A stretch of 64,000 nucleotides of DNA from Deltaproteobacteria bacterium RIFCSPHIGHO2_01_FULL_43_49 (GTDB lineage: Bacteria > UBA10199 > SPLOWO2-01-44-7): positions 62,001-126,000 of the forward strand of contig MGRG01000006.1 in assembly GCA_001798075.1 (NCBI GenBank), in the 5' to 3' direction. The position numbers were made by a program, and so were the translations under genes. A model generated the notes under the pieces. That model did not search any database and was not told the origin of the DNA. It worked only from the letters and a program-made list of their open reading frames with translations. Within the stretch, counting starts at the first letter, position 1. Every line of letters starts with the position of its first letter. This document shows positions 1 to 8,012 of this stretch, piece after piece.

Positions 1-1230
1 GACTTTTTGAAAAAGCAGTTGGTTGATTTTTACCCGCAAGATGTTTTGGAGCGCGAAGGTTTAAAAATTTTTACAACGTTAGACATGACCATGCAACTTG
101 CTGCAGAAGAGGCTCTCATTCAAGGTTTAGAGGAACTGGAAAAGCGTTTTGGAAATTTATTGCCAAAAGATCATCCAGAACCTTTGCAGGGTTGTTTTAT
201 CGCTGTCAGTCCACAAAACGGTTATGTTCGTGCGGTTGTCGGAGGGAGAAATTATGGGACGAGCCAATTTAACCGCTGTACCCAAGCGATGCGCCAGCCC
301 GGTTCTACTTTCAAACCCTTTGTTTATTTAACCGCTTTGGATCCTGATCGCTCCAAAAAGATTTTTACGGCAGCCAGTTTGTTAGAAGATAAAAAATTTT
401 CAATTGATACCGTTCAAGGTCATTGGTCTCCTGAAAATTACGACCATCAAGAACATGGTGTGATTACGCTCCGCACGGCTTTGGAAAATAGTTACAACAT
501 CGCTACCGCGAAGCTCGCCATCGAGGTTGGTCTGGAAAATGTTGTCCAAACAGCAAAAGATGCGGGGATTACGAGCAACTTAATGGCAGTTCCCTCTTTG
601 GCGCTCGGTTCTTTTGAGGTTTCTCCGCTGGAGATGGCGATGGCTTATTCTATCTTTCCAAACTTAGGGATAAAAGCTGAAGCCTTGGCGGTCATGCAGG
701 TGATGACAACAGAGGGCCAAGTCTTAGAAAAAAAGACACTCAAAATTAAAAGGGTCTTTAACGAAGCCCCTGTTGCTTTGACGAACTATCTTTTAAAAGG
801 AGTTTTTGATCGTGGCACGGCCCAATCTGCTCGTGCCCTTGGTTTTCAAGGGATTGCCGCCGGCAAAACCGGTACGACCTCCAACTATAAAGATGCCTGG
901 TTTGTCGGTTTCACCCCCCAACTTTTAGGCCTTTCCTGGGTGGGGTTTGATGATAATACCCCTCATCAAATGAGTGGTTCTAGGGCAGCACTTCCCATCT
1001 GGGTTCGTTTTATGAAAAAGGTAGTGGGAGATAGCACTCAAGATTTCACTTTCCCCAAAGAGATTGTTCAAGTAAACATAGACCCCGAAACAGGGGGATT
1101 GGTCACCAAGCAATGTTTAAAAACCTTTTCAGAATATTTTATTCAAGGGACTCAGCCGGAAGAGGAATGCCCTCATGCGACAGGAAAGACGTTGACCCTT
1201 TCACCATCAACCGATTCCGAAAACTTTTAA
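1..1230 (+). CDS. Penicillin-binding protein 1A/1B-type transglycosylase/transpeptidase, 5'-truncated by window edge
   Basis: Open frame from window start; transpeptidase motifs in translation (QPGSTFKPFVYLTAL, SYNIATAKL, AAGKTGTTSNYKDAWFVGFTP). Confidence 0.9.
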   Translation, partial: DFLKKQLVDFYPQDVLEREGLKIFTTLDMTMQLAAEEALIQGLEELEKRFGNLLPKDHPEPLQGCFIAVSPQNGYVRAVVGGRNYGTSQFNRCTQAMRQPGSTFKPFVYLTALDPDRSKKIFTAASLLEDKKFSIDTVQGHWSPENYDHQEHGVITLRTALENSYNIATAKLAIEVGLENVVQTAKDAGITSNLMAVPSLALGSFEVSPLEMAMAYSIFPNLGIKAEALAVMQVMTTEGQVLEKKTLKIKRVFNEAPVALTNYLLKGVFDRGTAQSARALGFQGIAAGKTGTTSNYKDAWFVGFTPQLLGLSWVGFDDNTPHQMSGSRAALPIWVRFMKKVVGDSTQDFTFPKEIVQVNIDPETGGLVTKQCLKTFSEYFIQGTQPEEECPHATGKTLTLSPSTDSENF

Positions 1231-1235
1231 CGGGG

Positions 1236-1336
1236 TTGGTGAGAAAGTGGCGGGTCCTGTCCCTCCGTGTTTTTGTGGGGGCCCCTAACAAAACCCCACA
1301 ACAAACACTCTGGGCCACCCCCCACTTTCTCACCAA
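1236..1336 (+). repeat. Dispersed palindromic repeat, copy A
   Basis: TTGGTGAGAAAGTGG ... CCACTTTCTCACCAA perfect 15-bp outer stem around core GGGTCCTGTCCCTCCGTGTTTTTGTGGGGGCCCCTAACAAAACCCCACAACAAACACT. Confidence 0.9.
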
Positions 1337-1808
1337 TTTCTTAATTATTTTTTTTATGTTTGGATTTTTTGTTTTTGCTTGTGCCAAAGAACCTAAAACT
1401 TCAGGACCTAGGCATACTTCCAAAAAAGGGCCCGATGTTATGAAGCCAGGAGAACCAGTCCCCTCCAAAAAAGGGGAACCCTTAAGCCCCAGAAGGGAGG
1501 CCTCCCAAAGAATTGTTCATCTTGGCGAAGGCTATTTAGAAAAAAATGAATTTGATAAAGCGATCCAGATTTTTCAGGAGGCGATCAATGTCGATTCAGA
1601 AAATGGGATCGCTTATTTTTATTTAGCCAAGGCGCTTCATAAAACCCAAGCCTACGATGATGCCTATGGATTATTGGAAAGGGCGCAAGTCTTGTTGGTT
1701 GATGATCCGGAATGGTCGAGACAGGTTGCTGATTTGAAAGCGGTGATTGAAGAATCCAAACAGGCCCAGCCGATCGCCAAACCAACGGGCCAAGAGGTGT
1801 ATTATTAA
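1239..1808 (+). CDS. TPR-containing lipoprotein; start uncertain (track 1113, possible GTG 1239 or ATG 1356)
   Basis: Hydrophobic segment FLIIFFMFGFFVFAC followed by Cys (lipobox-like), then TPR-like repeats (AYFYLAKALHKTQAYDDAYGLLERA); N-terminus overlaps a dispersed repeat. Confidence 0.65.
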   Translation: MRKWRVLSLRVFVGAPNKTPQQTLWATPHFLTNFLIIFFMFGFFVFACAKEPKTSGPRHTSKKGPDVMKPGEPVPSKKGEPLSPRREASQRIVHLGEGYLEKNEFDKAIQIFQEAINVDSENGIAYFYLAKALHKTQAYDDAYGLLERAQVLLVDDPEWSRQVADLKAVIEESKQAQPIAKPTGQEVYY

Positions 1809-2347
1809 TGAGTGTAGTCACGAAAACAGGAGATAAAGGAGAAACCGGGCTGTTGTCTGGCGAGAGAGTTTCTAAGACCCACCCGCGTGTGGAAACCTAT
1901 GGTACGCTAGATGAATTGGTTTCTCATATAGGATGGGTTAGAAGTTTGAATCCTCACGATGATTTGGTACATCCTTTAAAACTTATTCAGGTGAGCTTAT
2001 TCAGACTAGGAGCTGAGCTTGCTTCCAGCCGACTTGATCCCAAGTGGCATTTAACACCGATGAGTCAAAAAGATGTTGATCAGTTAGAATCATGGGTAAA
2101 ACATTTTGAACCTAAATTGAATCTCCCACGCTCTTTTGTTTTGCCGGGTGGTACCCCTGTTTCTGCTTCACTGGATATGGCTCGCACTGTTGCCAGGCGT
2201 TTGGAGCGGCTCATCATGGCGCTTAAAGAGCTAAAAATTTATGAAAATCCAGAGGCACTAAAATATATCAATCGATTGTCGGATTTGTTGTTTGTTTTTG
2301 CAAGGTATGAACAAAAAATGGCAGGGAAAGATTATGAACCCGTTTGA
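1808..2347 (+). CDS. Cob(I)yrinic acid a,c-diamide adenosyltransferase, PduO type
   Basis: MSVVTKTGDKGETGLLSGERVSKTHPRVETYGTLDEL... family signature. Confidence 0.92.
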   Translation: MSVVTKTGDKGETGLLSGERVSKTHPRVETYGTLDELVSHIGWVRSLNPHDDLVHPLKLIQVSLFRLGAELASSRLDPKWHLTPMSQKDVDQLESWVKHFEPKLNLPRSFVLPGGTPVSASLDMARTVARRLERLIMALKELKIYENPEALKYINRLSDLLFVFARYEQKMAGKDYEPV

Positions 2348-2657
2348 ACCGATCATTGCTTTTTCCACGGTTGATTCGGAAAAGGAGGCTTTGAAGATTG
2401 CGAAGGCCTTGGTGGAAGCCCACCTTGCTGCGTGTGTGAACGTGGTGTCAAAGGTCATCTCTGTCTATGAATGGAAAGAAGAACTTTGTGAAGAGACGGA
2501 AGTTTTGCTCGTCATTAAAACCCAATCCAATCGTTTGGAAGAACTGAAAGCAACCTTGGAGGAACTCCACCCTTACGAAGTACCGGAACTGATTGTCGTG
2601 CCTATCGTTGATGGTTTGCCAGATTATCTAAGCTGGCTCGCAGCCAATACTAAATAG
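2334..2657 (+). CDS. cutA: Divalent cation tolerance protein CutA
   Basis: AFSTVDSEKEALKIAKALVEAHLAACVNVV...VLLVIKTQ...HPYEVPELIVVPI. Confidence 0.93.
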   Translation: MNPFEPIIAFSTVDSEKEALKIAKALVEAHLAACVNVVSKVISVYEWKEELCEETEVLLVIKTQSNRLEELKATLEELHPYEVPELIVVPIVDGLPDYLSWLAANTK

Positions 2658-2659
2658 CG

Positions 2660-2707
2660 TGAAAATGACGGGTCCTGCTTGCCTTCGGCGATCACCCGTC
2701 ATTTTCA
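2660..2707. repeat. Short hairpin related to the palindromic repeat family (variant J)
   Basis: TGAAAATGACGGGT ... ACCCGTCATTTTCA perfect 14-bp arms; inner GGGTCCTGC boundary shared with the long family. Confidence 0.7.
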
Positions 2708-2727
2708 ACCTCATCCCTTCGCTGTTT

Positions 2728-3123
2728 TTACAATGGATTAGTCACCAAGTGGCTGGCTTTATAGTCAATCGTCACACGAAATCGGCGGAAGAAATCAAGG
2801 CCAATGAGGGCTTTAATGCCCCACGATTTATCGAAATGAGAGACATAGACTTCCAAATTATCAATAGGATGAGAACAAATCTCGATTTGGAATAGAGTAA
2901 CCCTTCCATATTTTTGGGTCTGAAGGCCTGGTTTTAACGAAATATCCTGTTTTGTTTTTTCCAAAAGACCTAAAACTTGGAGTGCTTCATCTGAAAACTC
3001 TGTTGCAGGAGCACCTGTATCGAGAAGAGCATTGAACTTATATCGCTTCTTACTTTCCGTGGTGACGAAAACAGGAAGGAATATGTAGCGTCTGCTTACA
3101 TCAAAAGTGGTTATGATCTGCAT
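2728..3123 (-). CDS. Retropepsin-like (clan AA) aspartic protease-like protein
   Basis: FNALLDTGAPATEFSDEAL (DTG motif) and IKALIGLDFFRRFRVTIDY. Confidence 0.75.
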   Translation of the reverse strand: MQIITTFDVSRRYIFLPVFVTTESKKRYKFNALLDTGAPATEFSDEALQVLGLLEKTKQDISLKPGLQTQKYGRVTLFQIEICSHPIDNLEVYVSHFDKSWGIKALIGLDFFRRFRVTIDYKASHLVTNPL

Positions 3124-3343
3124 GTGCTCTCAAACCCCCAGGGAATTGATATTCACCGGTATACTCGAATGCACAGCTCTTATTCGGAGCAGGTGGTTGA
3201 AAAACCTCCTGATCATCCTTTGAGTGTCTTTCAACAACACCACTGGCAACTCTACCAAATTGATCTAGCTTATAATCGGTAATGAGAAGCCACTCATCCG
3301 GATACGCTTTTTTCATCTCTTCCCATGTCATTTTTTGTTTCAT
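3101..3343 (-). CDS. Small conserved protein paired with retropepsin-like gene (start probably internal to track ORF)
   Basis: MTWEEMKKAYPDEWLLITDYKLDQFGRVASGVVERHS; overlaps the downstream protease-like ORF. Confidence 0.65.
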   Translation of the reverse strand: MKQKMTWEEMKKAYPDEWLLITDYKLDQFGRVASGVVERHSKDDQEVFQPPAPNKSCAFEYTGEYQFPGGLRAHADHNHF

Positions 3344-3514
3344 AATGATTCCCCCCAAAATTTGGCTACATAATAAACTCTTTATGCAACCCTGGCAAAG
3401 CTTTTTCACCCTCAAGACATTGCAAAAGAAAGGCCAACCTTACTGGCATTTAATTTTAGATGAGATTTAAAACCGACGGATTTGAATCGCTCAGTGACGA
3501 TTTTTGATCAACTT

Positions 3515-4396
3515 TTAAATTAACTCTGCGGCTTGGGCGTTAGATTCGAGTTGTTCCAAATTTTTACAACCAGGAATGACGGCGGTCACTTGCGAATTTT
3601 TAAGACACCACGCGAGGGCCCATTGAGCCATGTTGACTCCTTCGGGAACTTCCGTTTTCTTGATTTCTTCCACCATTTTTAGGCGTTCAAAATTTCTTTT
3701 TTGATCGAAGCGGGATCGTTGATCATTTCCAAAAACTGTTCCCGGTTTGTATTTTCCAGAGAGAAATCCACTGGCTAGAGGCATGCGTGCCAAAACACCC
3801 AAGCGTTGCTCTTTACAGATTGGAAAAACTTCCGTTTCGGGTTTTGTCTCGAGGCGGTTATAGATGACTTGCATGACTTCAACCCCGAATTTTTCAGAGA
3901 GTTTAGTTTGATGTAGGTAATCATTGCCGACAGAATTGCCCAAATGTCTTATCTTTCCCGCTTTGGCCTGTTCTTTCAAGAAAGCCCAGAGTTCTTCTTG
4001 CCCAAAGACATTATCATCTCCCGTATGAAATTGATAAAGATCAATAGTGTCTGTGCGCAGTGCTTTGAGAGAATCTTCAAGCTGTTTTAAAATTTCTTTC
4101 GGACTCCATTGATGAGTTCTTTCAAGATAGCCATTGTATTTGTGGCCAAATTTGGTGGCGATGATCCAATCTTTTCTGTTTTTTTGAAGGGCTTTACCAA
4201 TCAGTGATTCAGAGAGGTGGTCGCCATAACATTCTGCTGTGTCGATGAGATTAATTCCTAAATCTTTCGCTCTACCTAAAATCTGATCAACTTCAGCTTG
4301 TGTGAAATCTTTTCCCCACTCACCCCCAAACTGCCAGGCACCGACACCAATAACAGAAACTTCTAGACCCGTTTTCCCAAGCGTGCGGTATTTCAT
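3515..4396 (-). CDS. Aldo/keto reductase
   Basis: MKYRTLGKTGLEVSVIGVGAWQFGG...INLIDTAECYG. Confidence 0.95.
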   Translation of the reverse strand: MKYRTLGKTGLEVSVIGVGAWQFGGEWGKDFTQAEVDQILGRAKDLGINLIDTAECYGDHLSESLIGKALQKNRKDWIIATKFGHKYNGYLERTHQWSPKEILKQLEDSLKALRTDTIDLYQFHTGDDNVFGQEELWAFLKEQAKAGKIRHLGNSVGNDYLHQTKLSEKFGVEVMQVIYNRLETKPETEVFPICKEQRLGVLARMPLASGFLSGKYKPGTVFGNDQRSRFDQKRNFERLKMVEEIKKTEVPEGVNMAQWALAWCLKNSQVTAVIPGCKNLEQLESNAQAAELI

Positions 4397-4978
4397 TTAG
4401 TTGGTTTTGGTGAAATATTCTTGAGAACCTTTGGGATCGGGTTTCATCGTCGATTTCCCTGGTGTCCAATCCATGGGGCAAACTTCGCCATGCTTGGCCA
4501 CATATTGAAAAGCCTGCAAGACTCGCAACGTTTCATCGACACTTCTTCCGACTCCAAGATCGTGCACGACTTGATAAACCACTTTTCCTTCAGGATTGAT
4601 TAAAAATAAACCTCTCAATGCCACACCCGAATCGAGCAAAACTCCATAATCAGCACAGATTGTTTTTTTAACATCCGCTAACAAGGGATAGCGAATCTCG
4701 CCTAGGCCCCCTTTGTTGCGGGAAGTATTCACCCAAGCCAGATGAGAAAATTTGCTGTCGATAGAGCAGCCAAGGACTTCGCAATTTAACTTTTTAAATT
4801 CTTCGTAGCGATCGGACAAAGCTGTGATTTCTGTTGGGCAAACGAAAGTGAAATCCAAAGGATAGAAAAAGAGGCAAACCCATTTGCCTTTGTAATCAGC
4901 CAGACTCACCGTTTTAAAATCGCCGCTAACAACCGCCTCTGCAGTGAAATTGGGTGCATTTTTTTGAACCAATGACAT
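4397..4978 (-). CDS. 2-Cys peroxiredoxin (AhpC/Prx1 type)
   Basis: [24 protein letters not shown] and C-terminal GEVCPMDW. Confidence 0.95.
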   Translation of the reverse strand: MSLVQKNAPNFTAEAVVSGDFKTVSLADYKGKWVCLFFYPLDFTFVCPTEITALSDRYEEFKKLNCEVLGCSIDSKFSHLAWVNTSRNKGGLGEIRYPLLADVKKTICADYGVLLDSGVALRGLFLINPEGKVVYQVVHDLGVGRSVDETLRVLQAFQYVAKHGEVCPMDWTPGKSTMKPDPKGSQEYFTKTN

Positions 4979-5032
4979 AAAAGCCTCCTTAATAATTGCA
5001 GAGGGGTGACATATAGTAGCAGATGCCCTGTG

Positions 5033-5725
5033 TCAAGACTGGTTGATGAATTTGGGGGCTTTGAAGATTTTTCCTGCGGTTTCGAAGGCTCTCTCTTGAG
5101 CTTCGAAAGAGGCTTGAAGGATGGCCACGCGGGTGGCGGTGTTGTGGTATTTGAGGGAGGGCAATTTGGGATTTCGTTTACGATTTAATTTTTTCAAAAA
5201 TTCCATCATGCTTTCCACTTTGTAGCCCATCAAATAGAGGGCCCGTCCGGCAAAACCGTCAGCATAAGCCTCTTCATCACGGCGCATTTCATAGAGTTCA
5301 TCCCAAGTGAGGTGGCTCCAATCAACCCCTTTTGGGAGGGAGCTAATTATGTGACCCCATTCGTGCGCTAAAATGCCTGCCAGAAGATTTTCATCCTCTC
5401 CATATTTTTCCAAGAATTCAACACCGACATAGAGCGTCTCTTCATCATCGACACAAGCAATGGTGTTGTGTGCTGGAATAATTTTTTTGTGTTTTCTTTT
5501 TGTGAGTAGTCCTAATTTTTTTGCAATTCTTTGTAAAACCCCACCCGTTGCAAACATGGCGGCAATATCTGGCCTTAAAGTATTGAGATCCGCTGCCCTG
5601 GGAATTGGTTCTCCAAGCAGCTTTCGGATCTCTTCCGAATTGCCAATATTGCCAGAGCCGGCCACAACGCGGCTCATCCACAACGGTGGCAGTCTCGTCA
5701 TTTTCGAATCAATTCTATCAACCAT
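5033..5725 (-). CDS. Putative zinc metallopeptidase (M48-like)
   Basis: LAGILAHEWGHIIS (HExxH) and downstream DEEAYADGFAGRALYLMGY. Confidence 0.65.
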   Translation of the reverse strand: MVDRIDSKMTRLPPLWMSRVVAGSGNIGNSEEIRKLLGEPIPRAADLNTLRPDIAAMFATGGVLQRIAKKLGLLTKRKHKKIIPAHNTIACVDDEETLYVGVEFLEKYGEDENLLAGILAHEWGHIISSLPKGVDWSHLTWDELYEMRRDEEAYADGFAGRALYLMGYKVESMMEFLKKLNRKRNPKLPSLKYHNTATRVAILQASFEAQERAFETAGKIFKAPKFINQS

Positions 5726-5733
5726 ATAAAATG

Positions 5734-5853
5734 TTGTGAGAAAGTAGCGGGTCCCTTGGCCTCCGGCAGGCAGGCTGTCCCTCCGTGTTTTTGTGGGGGC
5801 CCCTAACTAAACCCCACAACAAACACTCCGGGCCACCCACTACTTTTTCAAAC
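5734..5853 (+). repeat. Dispersed palindromic repeat, copy B (with ~19-bp insertion)
   Basis: TGAGAAAGTAG ... CTACTTTTTCA outer arms; core as copy A with TTGGCCTCCGGCAGGCAGG inserted. Confidence 0.85.
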
Positions 5854-5865
5854 CTTTCTTTAATA

Positions 5866-5893
5866 TTATCGGCAGCTTGTGTCAAAGAGTTGC
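5866..5893 (-). promoter_or_regulatory. GCAACT-N14-GCCGATAA promoter-like motif
   Basis: Minus strand GCAACTCTTTGACACAAGCTGCCGATAATATTA. Confidence 0.5.
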
Positions 5894-6433
5894 GTCGATT
5901 TGATTCCATTCTTTTTCAAGCCTTAAGCGCCCAACCCATTCTTGAATGTATTTTTTGTCAATTTTGTCCTGCTGGATTTCCAGAATACCTTGAATATCAT
6001 TCAGGTGTTTGTCACTTTCACTCTCCTGATACCATTTTAGTTTGATAATGATGAGGTCTTCAACCGTTGTGATGAATGTATCCAGACCAAACAGGCTAAC
6101 CGTTTTCTTTCTTTTGAAGCGCGCTTGATCAAAAGCATCGTTTTGTAGTATCCAAAAATCCACTTTTGTATTGGTCTCAAAATGGATCAAGTTGAACATT
6201 GTTTGGTGCTTGAGTGCGTCTTGGATCCCCTCTTCGCTGATATAAAACTGTTTTTGAAATTTCTCGATCAAAGGCTTCACAGCTTTTTGTGAAAGGGAGA
6301 TTTTAAAGTCAATATCATGTGTGGCTCTAGGTTTGCCATAATAGCTGACAGCAAAAGAGCCAATCAAAAAATAGGGGACTTTTGAATTATTGAGTTGCTC
6401 GACGACAAATTTGAGAACTGATGTCTGATCCAT
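5882..6433 (-). CDS. Nucleotidyltransferase-fold protein (AbiEii/DUF6036-like)
   Basis: FLIGSFAVSYYGKPRATHDIDFKI (GSxAxxxxGxxRxTxDID). Confidence 0.75.
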   Translation of the reverse strand: MDQTSVLKFVVEQLNNSKVPYFLIGSFAVSYYGKPRATHDIDFKISLSQKAVKPLIEKFQKQFYISEEGIQDALKHQTMFNLIHFETNTKVDFWILQNDAFDQARFKRKKTVSLFGLDTFITTVEDLIIIKLKWYQESESDKHLNDIQGILEIQQDKIDKKYIQEWVGRLRLEKEWNQIDATL

Positions 6434-6623
6434 AAAGGCGCCTTAGCAGTTCCCTTTGGATTTGGGAAGAACTCCATTCGGGGTGTTCATTTGCAATCGC
6501 TGTTTTTGCAATTTGCAATACTGTTGAGGAGAGATCAGCAGCTATTTTAAGACGTTGCTCCCCACTCATCTCTCGAAGGCGTTGAAGGTATACTTTGGAC
6601 TCTGTTTTTCCCATTAATTGCAT
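6387..6623 (-). CDS. Small helical protein partnered with the nucleotidyltransferase
   Basis: RLREMSGEQRLKIAADLSSTVLQIAKTAIANEHPEWSSSQIQRELLRRLYG; overlaps next ORF by 47 nt. Confidence 0.6.
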   Translation of the reverse strand: MQLMGKTESKVYLQRLREMSGEQRLKIAADLSSTVLQIAKTAIANEHPEWSSSQIQRELLRRLYGSDISSQICRRATQ

Positions 6624-6722
6624 TATTCTAAATTATTACATTAATGTCAAAGAGTTGCTTTGATGAGCACTTCCGTTAGGTATGCGATACCTAACGTTAA
6701 TACTATCGACCATAGATGAAAA

Positions 6723-7799
6723 TTATACCCTTTGTTGTTTCAAACGGTTTCTAATTTTTTTCCTAAAGAAGTCTTCTGCATTTTTGTTTTCTCCCATTTT
6801 AACAACTTCAATGGGAATTTGAGATGATTTTTGGAACCATCCGCCACGGGACCAAAGTATTTCAAACTCAGATACTAAAGAAGCTAACCTTGCCGAGAAA
6901 TATGCTTCATCGCCATAAGAAGAGAGGTTTTCAATATCAGCAGAAGGGTCTTTTAAAAACTCATTAATAGCAGCTTGTGCCCCTTTTGTCCTCTGCTCAC
7001 ACTTTTCTTTTGTCGGTCTTCCAATTTGAAGCCAAGAGTAAAAAATACAAAGATAATCTCTTCTCGGTTGTGGTATCCCAGGAACCATGAAGAAATGGGT
7101 CTGTTTGCCATTTGCCTTGCGACCCTTAAGTCGGATCATTCCTGTGCCGTTTGGAAAGCGAAGATCGACATAATGCCTTTGGGATAAAAAGTCGACCCCT
7201 ACATCAAAAGAATCAAGCTCGGGAAAGGCAACAAAGGAACCAAATAACGTTCTATAGATTGTGCGTCTTGAAGCAAAAGGGCCTGGGCCTGGAATGAGTG
7301 TTTGTGTCCGAGCTATCGTTTCCATATTTTTTTCGTCTGTATAATGTCTGAAAACAGTATCACCAGAGAGGATGATAGTATTAGATGGGTCTGTTTGCAA
7401 AAGAGGTGTTTTTTCTCCAATGATAACAAGTCGGGCGGAATCGGGTACGCCTTCATAAATTCTGCGATTCTCCCACCTTTTTGAAGAGGTTTTTACTTTT
7501 TTTAGCTGATCCAAAGGTCTTCGTTGATTTGCCAAAGAGCGAGCATAAAGGAGAGTGGAGGCTACTTCGTCGGTCGTGCGGTGAGAATCTTGAAATAATC
7601 TAGAGAGTTTTGAAGCAGGTACGTTGAACTTTGCAGGCAAAACTTCGTTTGGTGCCCAAGACTCAGGTAACTCTAAATAAACTGTTTCAGCTGCTCCGGC
7701 GGTTGCATTTATCGAGGCAACTCTCCCTACTACAGGGGGTAAAGCAGCTAATGTTATATTGGCTCCCACCATATAAAACCTCATTATTATTATCGGCAA
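6723..7799 (-). CDS. Hypothetical protein with possible HYD1-type ADP-ribosyltransferase-like segment
   Basis: VFRHYTDEKNMETIARTQTLIPGPGPFASRRTIY resembles the HYTD...I...I.P motif of Tox-ART-HYD1. Confidence 0.4.
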   Translation of the reverse strand: MPIIIMRFYMVGANITLAALPPVVGRVASINATAGAAETVYLELPESWAPNEVLPAKFNVPASKLSRLFQDSHRTTDEVASTLLYARSLANQRRPLDQLKKVKTSSKRWENRRIYEGVPDSARLVIIGEKTPLLQTDPSNTIILSGDTVFRHYTDEKNMETIARTQTLIPGPGPFASRRTIYRTLFGSFVAFPELDSFDVGVDFLSQRHYVDLRFPNGTGMIRLKGRKANGKQTHFFMVPGIPQPRRDYLCIFYSWLQIGRPTKEKCEQRTKGAQAAINEFLKDPSADIENLSSYGDEAYFSARLASLVSEFEILWSRGGWFQKSSQIPIEVVKMGENKNAEDFFRKKIRNRLKQQRV

Positions 7800-7817
7800 T
7801 TTCTGTCAAAAGGTTGC
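7790..7817 (-). promoter_or_regulatory. GCAACC-N14-GCCGATAA promoter-like motif
   Basis: Minus strand GCAACCTTTTGACAGAAATTGCCGATAATAATA just upstream of 6723-7799. Confidence 0.55.
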
Positions 7818-7936
7818 TTGTTAATTTCAAAAAACCATAACCATATGAAATTAAAAAGGAATTTAGCCTTATTACCCTATGGTAAATGTACCACTTAGTA
7901 CCGAGTAATAATTGGTACTTTAACATTTTTATTTAG

Positions 7937-8010
7937 ATGATGGGTGGGAGGCGAGGGGCTGTTAGCCTTTAGGCGTGCAAACCCAAGCCGAGCAGGACCC
8001 ACCACCAACA
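7937..8010 (-). repeat. Variant of palindromic repeat family (variant K)
   Basis: Minus strand GTTGGTGGTGGGTCCTGCTCGG... ending in ...CCTCCCACCCATC; shares GGTGGGTCCTG/CACCCA ends, different core. Confidence 0.5.
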
Positions 8011-8012
8011 GT

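Noticed and set aside
1113-1235. Upstream part of the track ORF 1113-1808
   Set aside because: Overlaps the PBP C-terminus; a later start is more consistent with the lipoprotein signal.
5718-5909. ORFs translating VVGGPECLLWG(L/F)VRGPHKNTEG (5718-5909, 13336-13674, 44115-44414, 51086 N-terminal part)
   Set aside because: These are reverse-strand or upstream translations of the palindromic repeat, not a conserved protein family.
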